NCBI GenBank assembly: GCA_003693705.1
Contig: RBZT01000814.1
Span: forward strand, 1-30,298
DNA from: Polymyxa betae
Taxonomy: Eukaryota > Endomyxa > Phytomyxea > Plasmodiophorida > Plasmodiophoridae
DNA: 30,298 nucleotides
Reading direction: 5' to 3'
This document shows, one piece after another, positions 19,603-29,917 of the stretch (positions are counted from its first letter, which is position 1; each line of letters opens with the position of its first letter). The notes under the pieces are model-generated. The model saw nothing but the letters and a program-made list of their open reading frames with translations. It was not told the DNA's origin and ran no database searches. The position numbers and the translations under genes are program-made.

Positions 19603-20687
19603 CGTCTATCGCAATCACACCGATAGATAGTATCAGGTGCTTCTCTCGCGGTTAATCTGTTCTACAGATCTGGGGCCAGCACGGCTGTTGCTGCGTCTGT
19701 TGCTGTTGACGAAAACGATTTCGGCGCTGTTTGTTCAGCCGAAGGTTGGTGTCGTCCTTTTGGAACCATCTTCACCTCTGTTGCCGGAAACGCCCTATAA
19801 GGGTTAGGGCTTAGGGTTTAAATGGAATAATTCTCAGCTGGTAAATAAATACAAAGCTACCGGAGCAAAGATCTCCTTAAAACTGAAAACTCACTGTTGA
19901 GAATAGCCACGCGCCTCTAATCGTGCTGTAAATTTCTCGATTTTCACCGCTGTTATCCTTTTCCGACCTAACAGTGAAGTCTCATTTTGATATCACATAT
20001 TACCATGATCTTTGTGAAGTTTCCATTCTCTTTTAACATCGCGCCTTTCTAGTATGCCCCGTAATCTTAACGGATTGCCTCATCAACTTGTTTACGGATT
20101 GCGATTTCGCTGATTCGACGCCCGTAAAGGCTTGGACGCTTCAAATCCACTAAGCTTGCAATTCCCTCCAAAGCAAAGGATTGGGCTTTTTGCCCACGTT
20201 AGTCATGCTTGTTGTTATCATAGTGCGGACGGACCTGTTTGATGAGCTCTTCGACAATATTCGATCCTCAGTTCTGGTATCCTGAAAGCCTTCTGATTCG
20301 TTGCATACCCTCTAAAAAAGTCGCGATAAACATCCTTTCAGCGGATGGAGCGCAAGTTGTTCTTCTGTGAAACCTGGTTTGGATGGCCGAGTGTATAACA
20401 ACCGCAAATGTCGTCATTCTCTTAAAGTAATGCTCACCTTCGATCTATTATTTCAGGCTGGCCGAATTCTGTTCGCGCTACATCGATCTGGGATTCTGGA
20501 GCCGTATACAAAAATGATCCGGACAATACCAACTTGGAGGTTTATGAAGCCCCTGCCGTAGACAGACAGCAAATCTTCAAGAAGAAGAAATGCTGGAGGC
20601 AACTTTCAGTCGCCGCAACGCTCAATTGGATGGGCTCCGTGTGTAAGGTTGGTAGTGAGATGATTGTATTGAATAGAGAGATGAGTT
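19603..20687. other. Gap with telobox-like motifs and no supported gene
   Basis: TTAGGGCTTAGGGTTT and a nearby GGGTTAGGG lie at 19798-19822; on the minus strand this reads AAACCCTAAGCCCTAACCC. It sits about 30 bp before an ATG at 19769 that opens a 35-codon frame ending at 19662, rich in Ala, Ser and Thr. In plants AAACCCTA is a known promoter element (telobox); here its role is unknown. A 64-codon plus-strand frame at 20367-20561 has no recognisable motif. Confidence 0.4.
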
Positions 20688-21428
20688 TTAGCTGAACAAT
20701 TTCCCTGATTTCATCCGCCCAGATTTCAAAAGTTCTGATAACAGCTGTCTTTTGGCGACTTTTGAGGCCAGAAGCAAATCTTGTTTTTGCCTGTTGATGG
20801 TCTGTTGCTGTTTAAATTGCATTTCCCGATCCGTTTTCGATATTTTACATCTTAACGTCTGACATTGCACGTCGAACCAGCCAGAGTTCGAGTTTTTTCG
20901 GGGCTTTTTGGGTGAATTGATTGTACCCGCAGCAACAAATCTTCAGTTTTGGACGGTTTGGATACCATAGAATGAGATTTTGCGGTCGATGGCACGTTGT
21001 TCTTGATCTCGGAAGGAGTTTTTATTGCTGTTGTGCAATCCTCTTCTTGGTTCCATCCATCGGTCATAACGTCGTCGTTGTCGTCGATTCCTCAGTCACA
21101 ACACCTATGTAGCGTATTGTGGCATAGTCATTGTTCTTTTCGGTGCCTTCTTTATTGTCATCATCAATAGCCTCAGCAAGATCGATCGTCTTCTTCGCCA
21201 TCATTCGACACTGTAACTGTACACGCAGGAACAACACAACTGGGAACCTTGTTTCAGAACACAAGAAGGAGAGATTTTCTGCCGGCTTCCGCTGACAGAA
21301 AAAAATATTTGTCTTTTAGTGGCGGGATGTGATTTAAGCTGTGCAAATGCTAAAGCACTGAATCGGCAAGTTCGATAATGTTCCAGTACCAGCTGAAAAG
21401 CCTGAATGTTGGCTGCCATCTGTTGCAT
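20688..21428 (-). CDS. Gene H: putative multi-exon gene of unknown function
   Basis: Minus-strand pieces in order: ATG 21428 (MQQMAANIQAFQLVLEHY), an acidic frame with ATGATG near 21204 (MMAKKTIDLAEAIDDD), a frame from ATG 21067 (MTDGWNQEEDC ... KTEDLLLR), and a basic, Gln-rich coiled-coil-like frame ending in TAA at 20688 (QFKQQQTINRQKQDLLLASK). The last two join in phase through a 68-nt intron (GTACAA...TGTCAG). The earlier joints are not resolved, so these may be one gene or two. No domain is recognised; charge and heptad texture suggest a coiled-coil protein. Confidence 0.35.
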
Positions 21429-21429
21429 G

Positions 21430-21729
21430 ACAATTGGCAGCGTATTATGTGAGCACGTTTCGATCTGCGAATGTGTGCTGAATGCAACCGTTATCGACAG
21501 TTAATGTGTTTGTTGCAGAATTGCTATCATTTGAAAGAGTCAGAAAGGTAAGCTTCAAAACTGTTTGAGTTTATTGTGGATAAGAGTATCCATCAAACGT
21601 CAACTCTCAGGTTCATGGACTTGTTATGCCCGTCCTTGCTCCTGTTAGAGCCCTAGCTTTTGAATTCTAATGCGCCGACCACAATCATTCGCTAAGTGAT
21701 TATTCTTGCGACAAAATCATTTAATGCCG
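21430..21729. other. Intergenic DNA between gene H and the LINE
   Basis: I see no gene, repeat or structural motif here. Composition is ordinary for the window. Confidence 0.4.
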
Positions 21730-22850
21730 AATTTAATCAACGTCAAAAGTGGACTCGCGTATCAAGTTAGAAAATATAAAAAACAGACGGCAACCAGCCT
21801 GAATTATACTCAAGACCCATGAAGTCACCAAATTCAGCCTGAAATAGCGCTTAAAACACACGCATAGCACCCAGGATTCGTCAGCATCATTATAAATATC
21901 AGAGTACAAATCAACTATACCAAGCTCGATCAAACCTACACCAACATACACGCCCAGACCATCCATACCAAAATCCAGTCATCCACTCGACAGCTTTTTT
22001 AACACCTCAAAAGGCCAGCACACCTTGGCGCGGCCTCCACCCACGCCACTAACGTCAAATGACACGTCACTTCATTGGAAAAGGCGCAGCCTACAGCAAT
22101 TAAGGCGATACGTTTTGACCTGCAGAAAGCAGCCAGTCTGGATGCCAACTAGCCCCCTGGCAACCTCATTCTGCTAGTAACCTCAGCACGTCCTATTAAC
22201 AACCACACCAAAAACTGACAACCCCAACATGAGTGTCGAAACACGGACTAGAAGACAGACAAAGCGAAAGCAGATTCAAACGCACACTGTATTGCAACAA
22301 TTATAATAATGATAAAAAATCAAATCAAAGGCACGCGACGTCGCGTACGACGTGACAATGAGCCTACCCAACCACCCACCCCCAAGCAGCAATCCCAATG
22401 CAATGGCAATAGACGACGTGGGGCAGGCGGAGCGCCGATACTCGGGTAGTACAGGTATCGATCAGAACCCTAGCAGGCCCCCAAAAAGCAAAAAACACAC
22501 ACGGTGAATGGCAATTCAATTCCAAAACGAAAACCTCAAAACAAACAGAACAGTGCAAAAACTATCACTCCGTAAGTCTCGCTTAACACCCTATCGGACT
22601 TCAAACCACCTGCAAAAATACTTCGTAATGGAGACAACTACCATTCAGCGGTAATCAAGACAGTCAGGACGGGCACGGGTCCAACGGATGCAATTTCCTC
22701 ACTCCAGCAGTACGTTAAACATTGCAATTTCCTGAACAATATAACCTGGCGACACAAATGCGAATTTCTGCACTCGGTAACATATTCTGCAAGTGCTAGC
22801 TCCAAGTCAGGGCGAGCCTCTCAACCAACCTCATATATATCATATATGAC

Positions 22851-23351
22851 ATGGTTTTATTAGAACAGTCCAAAATGCTCAAAAACGCAGCCAACCAACT
22901 GGCACAACCTGACAGCGTGACACCCCATAACACAGCCAAGGTCGACGATGACCGTCAAGTCGTTATCTTCAATATCGAGCCCCACATCGCCAACAGTAAC
23001 TTCTTCCTGGCTGGATTCCGGGGACCTGAAAAACCTGTTGAACTTGTCAAGATTGACACAAAAACCGTTATCAAACTCACTTTCAACAACCCGCAAGAAG
23101 CCCAAACAATCATAAAAAACGGCCATATCACTATCTGGGATATCGAATACACCGTGGCTGAGCAACCTCAGACAAGGATCAACATTTGCAGTTCGTGCCG
23201 TTCTCTGGACTGTCCTGCCATGGGACGATGCGGAGCGATACGATGTGGAATATGCACAGGCGAGCACAAAACAGCAGACTGTACAGCCGATCCTACAGTG
23301 GAGCGCACAAACCATAACACAACAAAAAGCGGTCGAGCTAGCCTCCTTTAA
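22851..23351 (+). CDS. LINE ORF1-like protein with CCHC zinc knuckle
   Basis: ATG at 22851 begins a 166-residue frame ending in TAA. Residues about 35-110 (VVIFNIEPHIANSNFF, VIKLTFNNPQEAQTIIKNG) have the strand-helix pattern of an RRM-like or gag-like RNA-binding fold; cysteines follow (CSSCRSLDCP) and then a knuckle RCGICTGEHKTADC, CX2CX4HX4C. LINE ORF1 proteins coat the element RNA and act as nucleic-acid chaperones. The frame is intact, although a longer ORF1 may originally have begun upstream (an ATG at 22230 opens a short basic frame). Confidence 0.65.
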   Translation: MVLLEQSKMLKNAANQLAQPDSVTPHNTAKVDDDRQVVIFNIEPHIANSNFFLAGFRGPEKPVELVKIDTKTVIKLTFNNPQEAQTIIKNGHITIWDIEYTVAEQPQTRINICSSCRSLDCPAMGRCGAIRCGICTGEHKTADCTADPTVERTNHNTTKSGRASLL

Positions 23352-23763
23352 TGGATAATAAGAGCACTCACGAAAACTTGCAGAAGGAGGTTGATAAGTT
23401 ATTCCCAAATTTATTTGTCTAAACGAAATTAGCACAGTCCTTAGCAATGCCATTACATATAAAACAATTAACACAAACCAATACAGTTCTGGAATATGGA
23501 GCTGTCGAAGAACAAAAACGACATGAATACAGCGAGACCTTCCATCATTCAAGCACGCAGAAATGGGCAGAATCTGATCCGACGTGTAATCAAACACAAA
23601 TGTAAAAACGAGCTTTTTCAAAGACATTCGCAGAAGTCAAACTTGCACGCCTACAACAAAGGTTAAAAGAGGCATCTAAACCCCGAACAGGAGCTGCTCT
23701 CAATAAGCTAATCCGACAAATCCAACCACAGCAAAAAACCCAGAAAAAATTTTCCCCAACTAA

Positions 23764-24884
23764 ATGGCACCAGAAGACGAGGCAGAACAAATTGCTGACA
23801 AATTTGCAACAATCTTCTGCGGAAGGGAGCTGGCAGATCTGCAGTATACGCTAGATGAACTTCGACAGAGAATCCTGACAACCGAAGATTTAGTCACCAC
23901 AGAGCGCGAACTGAAACAGGCGTTCAAAGCAGCCAACAGCCGGTTTGCCCCAGGGCCAGACAAAATATCTAATATGATTCTGAAATCAGCGAACGAAAAT
24001 ACGGTATTTTTTCATCTTGTATTATGTGCTATTAATAACCATATACAATCTGGGAAATACCCTGCGATGCTCCACGGACCCCTGCTCCAACGCCGAGGCC
24101 GGAAAAGGATACGAAGTCCAAGAACAAGGCCAGTTCCAGCAAGAGTCGCCGGCGCAATCGCTCTAAAAGCCCTGTCAAGCGTCGGTCCCGATAGCGCTGC
24201 CGCTCACCGCCCCGCCGCTCCCGCCCCCGTTCTCCCTCTCCGAAGAACGGCAAGATGGAAGCCGCCGAGTCTGAATCGGACTTGGAATCCAAAACAGCCA
24301 GAATTGTTGCACTAGCGAAATGCAAGCCAGGTGATTTCCGGCCAATTAGTCTCCTATCAAACATCTTTAAAATCACAGAAATCATAATCCAACATCGAAT
24401 CAGGCTTTCCGTTAAAAATAAACTTCCAGCTAATCAATTCGGCTGCTGTCCTGGGCACTCCACAGCTCAAGCCCTGAAAGAGGCTCATGCATTATTCCTG
24501 CGGGATCAGTGCAATCAACATTCAACAACTCGGATGCATCTTCTACGATTTTATAAAGGCCTATGATAGGGTCCCGAGACATATCGTCCTCAAAAAATGG
24601 TAGAATTGGAAATCCACCAGCAGCTCACAATGCTCACATACAACTGTCTACAGGACCGTCAATTTACCGTTACACATAAAGGATACACGACTAGACTGCG
24701 ACAGCAATGTAACGGTATCCCACACGGATCCAGTCTCAGCGTATTACTCTGGCTACTTTTCGTTTATGACATGCCCCTCGATCCTAATACATCCAACATT
24801 TATAGGTGTACATGGCGAGGCTGTGTAGTAACACGGAGCAGACGAATGTATCGTGTACAAGAGGTAACGGCAGGAACATTCTAA
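23764..24884 (+). pseudogene. LINE reverse transcriptase remnants
   Basis: Blocks appear in order in three frames: TTERELKQAFKAANSRFAPG (RT finger entry), PGDFRPISLLSNIFKI, NQFGCCPGHSTAQAL, a catalytic motif A-like DFIKAYDRVPRHIVL at about 24546-24590 in a shifted frame, and CNGIPHGSSLSVLLWLLFVY (motif B). Frame changes occur near 24570-24600, and a foreign 218-bp piece sits at 24073-24290. The YADD box is absent. The enzyme cannot be functional. The order of motifs is that of LINE RTs of the CR1/Jockey/L1 kind; the clade cannot be decided here. Confidence 0.75.
24073..24290 (+). other. Inserted RS-domain (SR splicing factor-like) fragment inside the LINE
   Basis: LINE sequence reads NHIQSGKYPAML up to 24072 and resumes KTARIVALAKCKPG at 24291. 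The 218 bp between are far more GC-rich and encode, in the frame that continues into the LINE, SKSRRRNRSKSPVKRRSR, a TAG, RCRSPPRRSRPRSPSP, then KNGKMEAAESESDLES. Repeated RS/SR/SP dipeptides are the signature of the C-terminal RS domain of SR splicing factors. The insert length shifts the LINE frame by the amount seen. No target-site duplication is evident. This is most easily explained as a captured piece of a host mRNA. Confidence 0.65.
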
Positions 24885-25051
24885 TGAACATAAACACGTG
24901 TAAGTTACACGTGTAAGACTTAAGTTCCCGGACTTGAGAACATGCGTGAACAAGCCGAGTGCCAAGAGCACCAAATCTACCTCGCGACGAAACTCGCCGG
25001 CACATCATTTTGAATCATTGAAACCAAGACGAGAGAAAAAATCTTTTTTGC
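24806..25051. other. Short gap with an imperfect palindrome
   Basis: At 24894-24914 ACACGTGTAA and TTACACGTGT flank a single G, giving 10-bp perfect arms. No gene is visible in this stretch. It separates the broken LINE end from the next frame. Confidence 0.5.
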
Positions 25052-25279
25052 ATGCCCCAAGGCATTCAGACCAGAAGTTCAGCACGTCGGATCGCTATGG
25101 AGGTTGATACTTCTATGCGACCCAGAAGCGACCCCGCGGCTCGGGATGATGAGAATCCCGAAGACCGAGGTCCAACGGCTATCGAAAGCCCGAATGAAGT
25201 CGATGAAAGTAACCTCAGTAGAAGAGATGAGAATATTGATGAGAATGATACTGAAAGAGGTTTCGAGATTCGTTTCTGA
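25052..25279 (+). CDS. Hypothetical acidic protein, possibly a gag-like N-terminus
   Basis: ATG at 25052 opens a 75-codon frame: MPQGIQTRSSARRIAMEV, then an acidic stretch (DENPEDRGPTAIESPNEV) and a TGA. A basic TRS.RR start followed by an acidic, disordered region is common at the start of retroelement gag or ORF1 proteins, and the surroundings are repeat-rich, but no diagnostic motif is present. It may also be a decayed host exon. It ends about 120 bp before a run of eleven G at 25383-25393. Confidence 0.3.
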   Translation: MPQGIQTRSSARRIAMEVDTSMRPRSDPAARDDENPEDRGPTAIESPNEVDESNLSRRDENIDENDTERGFEIRF

Positions 25280-25402
25280 AGACGAGTCAAACGGAAGAAA
25301 AATCAAAGTTGTTACCAAATATTGAATTGAAAATATAAAATATCGATGTTTGCGATCATAAAATTCGGAAGTACCCCACCATGGGGGGGGGGGTGGTCCT
25401 GC

Positions 25403-25845
25403 TGTCAAACATATCGCTATTCCGAACCTGCGCCAGGACGGATCAATCCCTGCGTTTCTTTCGCCAGAAACTTGCCGGCGTTACGTTACATTAGAATTTT
25501 GCCCGTCCCGTTACAGTACCGACTGCATTTCCGGAAAGGAATTCTCCAGCAATACGCCGTTGGTGTGTTTGAAACTTTTGCTCTTGGAGCGTTTGAATCA
25601 TGATCTATCATATCATTAATACAGCGTCTGGGAATATCAGTAGATGATAGAAGTGTTGCGATCTTGTTCGTAATAGTCGATTGCCGATCTGACACTATCA
25701 TTTTCACGAATGCGATATTGGGAGAGATTCGTTTGCTGATGGGAATAGAATATGTTATATGTATTTAATGTTATAGAAAATATTCATGACCAATATCGGC
25801 AATGTCAAATCGGTGTTATATCGTAATCCAGCCCGCATTCCGACG
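25403..25845 (-). repeat. Dispersed repeat 2, copy b
   Basis: This is the partner of 18038-18492. The matching minus-strand frame covers 25707-25486 and extends upstream through PISKRISPNIAF before a TAA; the further N-terminal part is frameshifted relative to copy a. It is preceded by a run of eleven G. From 25846 to 26232 I see no gene. Confidence 0.65.
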
Positions 25846-26232
25846 ACCCGATACCATGAATCAGTGTTTTGCTCATTTTAAGATTCTATTTTTTTCTTTT
25901 ACGACATTCGCATAGATTAGTGCGTTTGCCCATTATTCCAGATATTTTTTTCCAAAACGTTTGTCTTTTAGGATGCTCTATACGGTCTTCCCAGTATCCC
26001 TGACCGTAGCCACGGACGCGCTCCCGACTCTCATTCAGCGGTGTTGCACCAACGGCGCACCTGACTGAGCGCGTCATTCCGGAACTAGCGCCCAAAATCT
26101 TTTTCCAGCCCAAGACTCCGTTCAGCAAACTGATTCAGATATTTATTAAATTAAAAAAAACGAAGAGGAATGGAAATTAAAGCGCCTACAGCTTAACATC
26201 TGGAATCGGCATCGTCCAGAGGGAATCGATTT

Positions 26233-27315
26233 CTAACACTGGCTCATCGTCGTCCAATGATGGTAAGGACATTTTCGAGTAATCAATACGCTGCCGTTGA
26301 CGAAAACGAGCAGGGCTTTAGCCGGTTGCTTTTCACACGACGGGATCTCTGTTTCAATTTTACGAAGACGCTTGGGCGTTCTCCATGTTGGAATCCGGAC
26401 CTCAGGTATTGGACAAGCCTTATTACCAGACTTCAATACATACGCTAAAACCAGAAGGAAATCTCTGGTGTCAACCAGGCCGGATGTAAATCTGGCTGGA
26501 AAAGTATATGCGACACCACGATCAGTGAGTAGCAGTTTGTACTCAGCTTGGTTGTACAGTAAGGTTGGAGCACCACCAGAAGCTCTGAGCCCGGCCACAG
26601 TTTGAATCGACCGAGATTTCTTGTAATATTGATGATGGATAGGAAATGTAAGGTGTGTTTTCGCTTCAGTGACGATAAGGTAGCGACAAGCATCGCGATG
26701 AGAGCGAAATGCATTATCGGTCACACCAACAACGGCCAGATCTGGATCAGCCAGTAATCCGCCCACATAATACTTAGTCTTGCCACCAGGAGCGCATGAC
26801 AGATTGTAAGCACTCGAAATCTTATCCAGCAGAGATTGAAAGTGCGACTCGACTAGGCTCTCGGAATTCTCACAATTGCTTAAATTGTTGAGCGCGTTAA
26901 TAATATTCGGCCTTTCTCCGATATCTTCAAAATGCTGGATATCTTCATCAGTGAGCTGAAGACGTGATGCTAGATCCCCCAGCGTGTTAATATGTGAATG
27001 ATTTCTATAAATAGCCGGATCGGTGATGGGATATTGCAATTCCGAAGCCGTAGGTGAGACAATAAATTATCGACGAGGATAGTCTGGCAATCCACAATTG
27101 CGAAATTGAAATTGAGGACGCAATGAATTCAAATTTGTTAGGTGCCTGGCTCGATGTTCTTTCAAAAGCAGACGCAATGGGTCCTCGTCTCCTGACTCCC
27201 GATCTGTGTCACTACTGACAGTGCTGACGTCGTCATCGCTATTATGATATTGGATATTGACATCGGACTCCGGTTGGTAGGACCATAACGACGCCTCCGT
27301 GAGCACTGTCGACAT
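26233..27315 (-). pseudogene. PD-(D/E)XK nuclease-like protein interrupted by one in-frame stop
   Basis: ATG at 27315 (MSTVLTEASLWSYQ) opens an acidic 80-residue region, then a TAA at 27067-27069, then the same frame continues for about 277 residues to TAG at 26233. The downstream part has no usable ATG until its last four residues, so it must depend on the upstream start. Its core reads SLVESHFQSLL, LLADPDLAVVG, RYLIVTEAKTH, SIQTVAGLRASGG and LLLTDRGVAYTF: Glu, D in a strand, E-A-K and a Gln helix in the order of the PD-(D/E)XK nuclease fold. Similar nuclease-like domains occur in Crinkler-type and related proteins of fungi and oomycetes (family knowledge). The stop may be a mutation, readthrough, or intronic: 126- and 150-nt GT...AG introns ending GATCTAG would keep the frame but delete plausible coding sequence. 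Confidence 0.6.
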
Positions 27316-27319
27316 GGTA

Positions 27320-28282
27320 TGAGAAGAGAAGCGACTGAAATTGTCTCTGCACACCTCATATCACTGTGGGAGGAGGCCGCGCCACGCAGCTTTTTCACAC
27401 GAAACACTTTCAATGGATTTTGTTACTGGGTGAACTATCTAATTTTTTCTAAAATTGTATGGATGCTCGGAGTTGAATTTAAGTTGAATTTAACCCTGAA
27501 ATACTGCAAGATCTGAAAATGGAAGTAGCAGTTTTTGAAGAGCACAAAAATGAATGCCGCGCGATTCATAGACCTTGTGCTAAAAAACAGCATGGCCGCC
27601 CGTTCATAGGTTGTCGAATCCAATCAACACTAAAAACGCTAACCCCGACGATTCTACATGCAGATTCATCTTCATCAACACACCCTCGATGAACGTTATG
27701 TCGGCTCAGACCGCCTTGAACAGAATGAATTTCCGAACGTTATCCGGCAGGGTCGCCATGGACTCTCATCTCTCTGCTAGACGGTCCCTGCCAATCGAAC
27801 ACGTCACAAATGAGAAAATGAGAGAAAAAGGGTTTCGTCCCGGTCACAACTAAGGTGTTATTCAGAAAACAATCCGCTGCAGAAGCTGACGCTGAATGTC
27901 CATGCATTCGGATTTGGAGAATCGAGCGAGGAAAATGATATGATCATATGAATGCAGCCCTCGGCTTCGTTAGAGATTTGGGGCCAATACATCGGATCTG
28001 ATATGTAATCGGTAACACTATGGATGTTAATGACGGGATTTCAAATATTTGAAATTTGTGAACAATCCTGGCTTTCACTGATTATTTCAACCGCCGTGAA
28101 CTTTCTTCCGATTGATAAATTGTCAAGATTTATGGTTGGCATTAGAATGAAACAGAGCTGCCCATCAAGCTCTAGCTGATCTTGGCCAGTATCAGATAGT
28201 TTCCGTTGCAATCAATGAAGGCGTGAATCAACCCGCAACATTCAGGTTGCGATTTGGGAACGGGCGTAATGAGTGCACTCTT
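27320..28282. other. Gap with one hypothetical frame
   Basis: A plus-strand frame at 27611-27853 (80 codons, begins TTG; FIFINTPSMNVMSAQTAL, RVAMDSHLSARRSLP) is the only notable one. It could be an exon, but no convincing partner exon is visible. The rest is AT-rich and shows nothing I recognise. Confidence 0.35.
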
Positions 28283-28582
28283 TTAGGAGCACAAATTGCA
28301 GTCAACAAGGAGAGAAACAAGTTTTCGTATCTGATAGACACTTTGGACATTGCAAAGGTCATAGATAACCGAAATCAGTATACTACTCTTATATGCACTT
28401 TCGGGAATCCCCCCATATTCATGACGCCTTAGTTTAAATCTAAGCACACGAAAACACGCTTTAGAAAAACACGAAAAACTGTCACAGTCATCCAGAGATC
28501 TCACTTTGGACAGAGGAAGTTTTTGCAGTAACAAATCTGTAAGCTCAGATGGCACAACAAGTGAAGCTGCTTCCATTTGCAT
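28283..28582 (-). CDS. Small F-box-like protein
   Basis: ATG at 28582 gives MQMEAASLVVPSELTDLL then LQKLPLSKVRSLDDCDSF and a basic, aromatic stretch (KACFRVLRFKLRRHE), the outline of an F-box at the very N-terminus. The frame has 99 codons. There is no signal peptide, unlike gene F. A strong donor-like GTGAGA lies within the frame after LPLSK, so the real gene may be spliced. F-box proteins recruit targets to SCF ligases; no substrate domain is visible here. The match is to a loose consensus only. Confidence 0.35.
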   Translation of the reverse strand: MQMEAASLVVPSELTDLLLQKLPLSKVRSLDDCDSFSCFSKACFRVLRFKLRRHEYGGIPESAYKSSILISVIYDLCNVQSVYQIRKLVSLLVDCNLCS

Positions 28583-28849
28583 ATATCTGACCCAGACCCA
28601 TCCAGTACTATATGTGAATTAGAGAATAGAGATACATACTGCATTGCAGTTACAAGATTTTAAATGCTAGCTCTACAATCTGGAGGCAGCTCATTACTAG
28701 ACCCTGTATCCAGAAAGCAGACAGAAACATATCTTCTCAGATTCACTCTCTTGCTTGCAATAACTACCATGCCTCCCATACAAATTCAAAATTATCAATG
28801 CTGTTGTGAAAGATGTCGCCGAAATGTTTTCGGAGCTCAGAAAGGATAA

Positions 28850-29480
28850 TGAAATGGAAATACACTTCATGCTAACCATACTGGAATCATTATACAGAGC
28901 GATGCGATAGATGAGCTTGCCAAGAAGGCTGCCATAGATGGGGAGTTTGATCTCTTGACCCCATAGTCGCATCATACAAACTTACGTATATTTAAATAGT
29001 TCGAGAAACAAAAGCTACAAAAGTTTTTGAAAACCCCAAAGTTGAACCAAACCGAATATACCAAAGGCAGCCACAGGATGTTCTCGTATACAGAGCGAAA
29101 ATGATCAACCAGATCATCCGCTCTATACGAACAGCTCTATATTCAACCAATTCCGTACAGGACACACTAAGGCACGAATACATCTGCTCAGTTTAAAAAT
29201 GGAACCCAGCGACCTTTGTCGACATTGTGAACGAAAACGTGAAACAATTCAGCACCAACTGCTGAAATCTCCCAAGTTTCAGCAACAACTCAAAAAGTAC
29301 TGAAAGTAAAAACCTCGCGATTTAAACGATGCATTCTACATCCAGGACAATTTCATGGCAAAATTTTAGCAAAAGCATTTCAACTCGGCTGTAACCTATA
29401 GTAGGTAAGGAAAGGTTTGGTACATTGGGTTCGAGTCCTTGTTGGGTTGAGCGGGTGCCTAATCAAAGCTCTCTCAGGTC
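28850..29480 (+). mobile_element. LINE 3' end: RNase H remnant, C-terminal domain, tRNA-like tail
   Basis: Plus strand: HTGIIIQSDAIDELAKKAA (about 28880-28935) is the end of an RNase H domain; IFNQFRTGHTKARIHLLSLK and LCRHCERKRETIQHQLL (29128-29260) match the domain at 3454-3795. Stops and frame changes show decay. Past it, TAACCTATAGTAGGTAAGG (A-box-like, about 29392-29410) and GGTTCGAGTCC (29428-29438, perfect B-box form) precede GTTGAGCGGGTGCCT, the same tail as in the minus-strand copy. This is a 5'-truncated insertion of the same LINE family. Confidence 0.65.
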
Positions 29481-29579
29481 CTGCAGACTGTGCCGAAACC
29501 GTTACAAATCAACAAAATCGGATGAAATACTGAATTGTCGAGTAACGGTTCCGAGAATTATTTGGCAATTGTCGCTTGA

Positions 29580-29792
29580 ATGTCTCGGCCGTTCGTTGCG
29601 GAAATGGCACCGTCTGTTGCCCAAAGGTCAACCAATTATTCAAATCAAACCAATCCAAAGTCTGATATCAGAAACTATATCAGCCCAGCCCCTGCCAATG
29701 CTGATGAGGACCCTGATAATGATCAAGACGGGCCTGCGGACGAGCCCGATGTAACAGAACACAGGTCGGGCCGTGCACCATCTGACGTATGA
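29580..29792 (+). CDS. Hypothetical frame, possibly a retroelement linker
   Basis: ATG at 29580 starts a 70-codon frame with an acidic, Asp/Pro-rich second half (NADEDPDNDQDGPADEPD) followed by RSGRAP and a TGA. An acidic linker ending in an RRSGR-type motif is typical of the region between integrase and RT in copia elements, but nothing else of copia is present here. It could equally be a host exon. Confidence 0.3.
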   Translation: MSRPFVAEMAPSVAQRSTNYSNQTNPKSDIRNYISPAPANADEDPDNDQDGPADEPDVTEHRSGRAPSDV

Positions 29793-29859
29793 CAACCTCG
29801 AACGCATGAAACTGAAGACGATCAGAAACTGGCCCCATAGCACTGGTTTAGCATACATG

Positions 29860-29917
29860 GGGAGTCTGCCCTATCGGCTTCCACGAGCTCGCTATCACCA
29901 GATATGTTCCCGAATGA
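29860..29917 (-). repeat. Dispersed repeat 4 (gene G exon copy)
   Basis: On the minus strand this reads LVIASSWKPIGQT in the frame matching LVMASSWKPIIGQT of the proposed gene G first exon (19501-19560 holds the DNA match). A whole codon is missing and most other changes keep the amino acid. The flanking sequence diverges quickly. From 29918 to 30298 I see no gene. Confidence 0.55.

Larger units (their letters stand above)
21730..24805 (+). mobile_element. Degraded LINE (non-LTR retrotransposon)
   Basis: The plus strand becomes A/C-rich from about 21750 and stays so to 24800. In order: a Pro/Thr/Ser-rich 5' part, an ORF1-like protein with a zinc knuckle (22851-23351), a short decayed linker with a KLIRQIQ-type helix (about 23600-23760), and reverse transcriptase blocks (23764-24805). 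The gap between ORF1 and RT is only about 410 bp, so the AP-type endonuclease expected upstream of RT is missing. Homology stops at NIY, exactly where the YADD catalytic box should follow, and no tail is attached. The element is inactive. Confidence 0.75.

Noticed and set aside
22860-23627. Minus-strand 255-codon frame
   Set aside because: It lies opposite LINE ORF1, which carries a zinc knuckle; the antisense frame is Val/Cys-rich without motif.
25383-25393. Run of eleven G as a regulatory quadruplex
   Set aside because: A single homopolymer without further G-tracts; length may be a sequencing artefact.
29390-29440. A functional tRNA gene
   Set aside because: A- and B-box-like words are present but I cannot fold a proper acceptor or anticodon stem, and the same sequence follows LINE coding sequence elsewhere.
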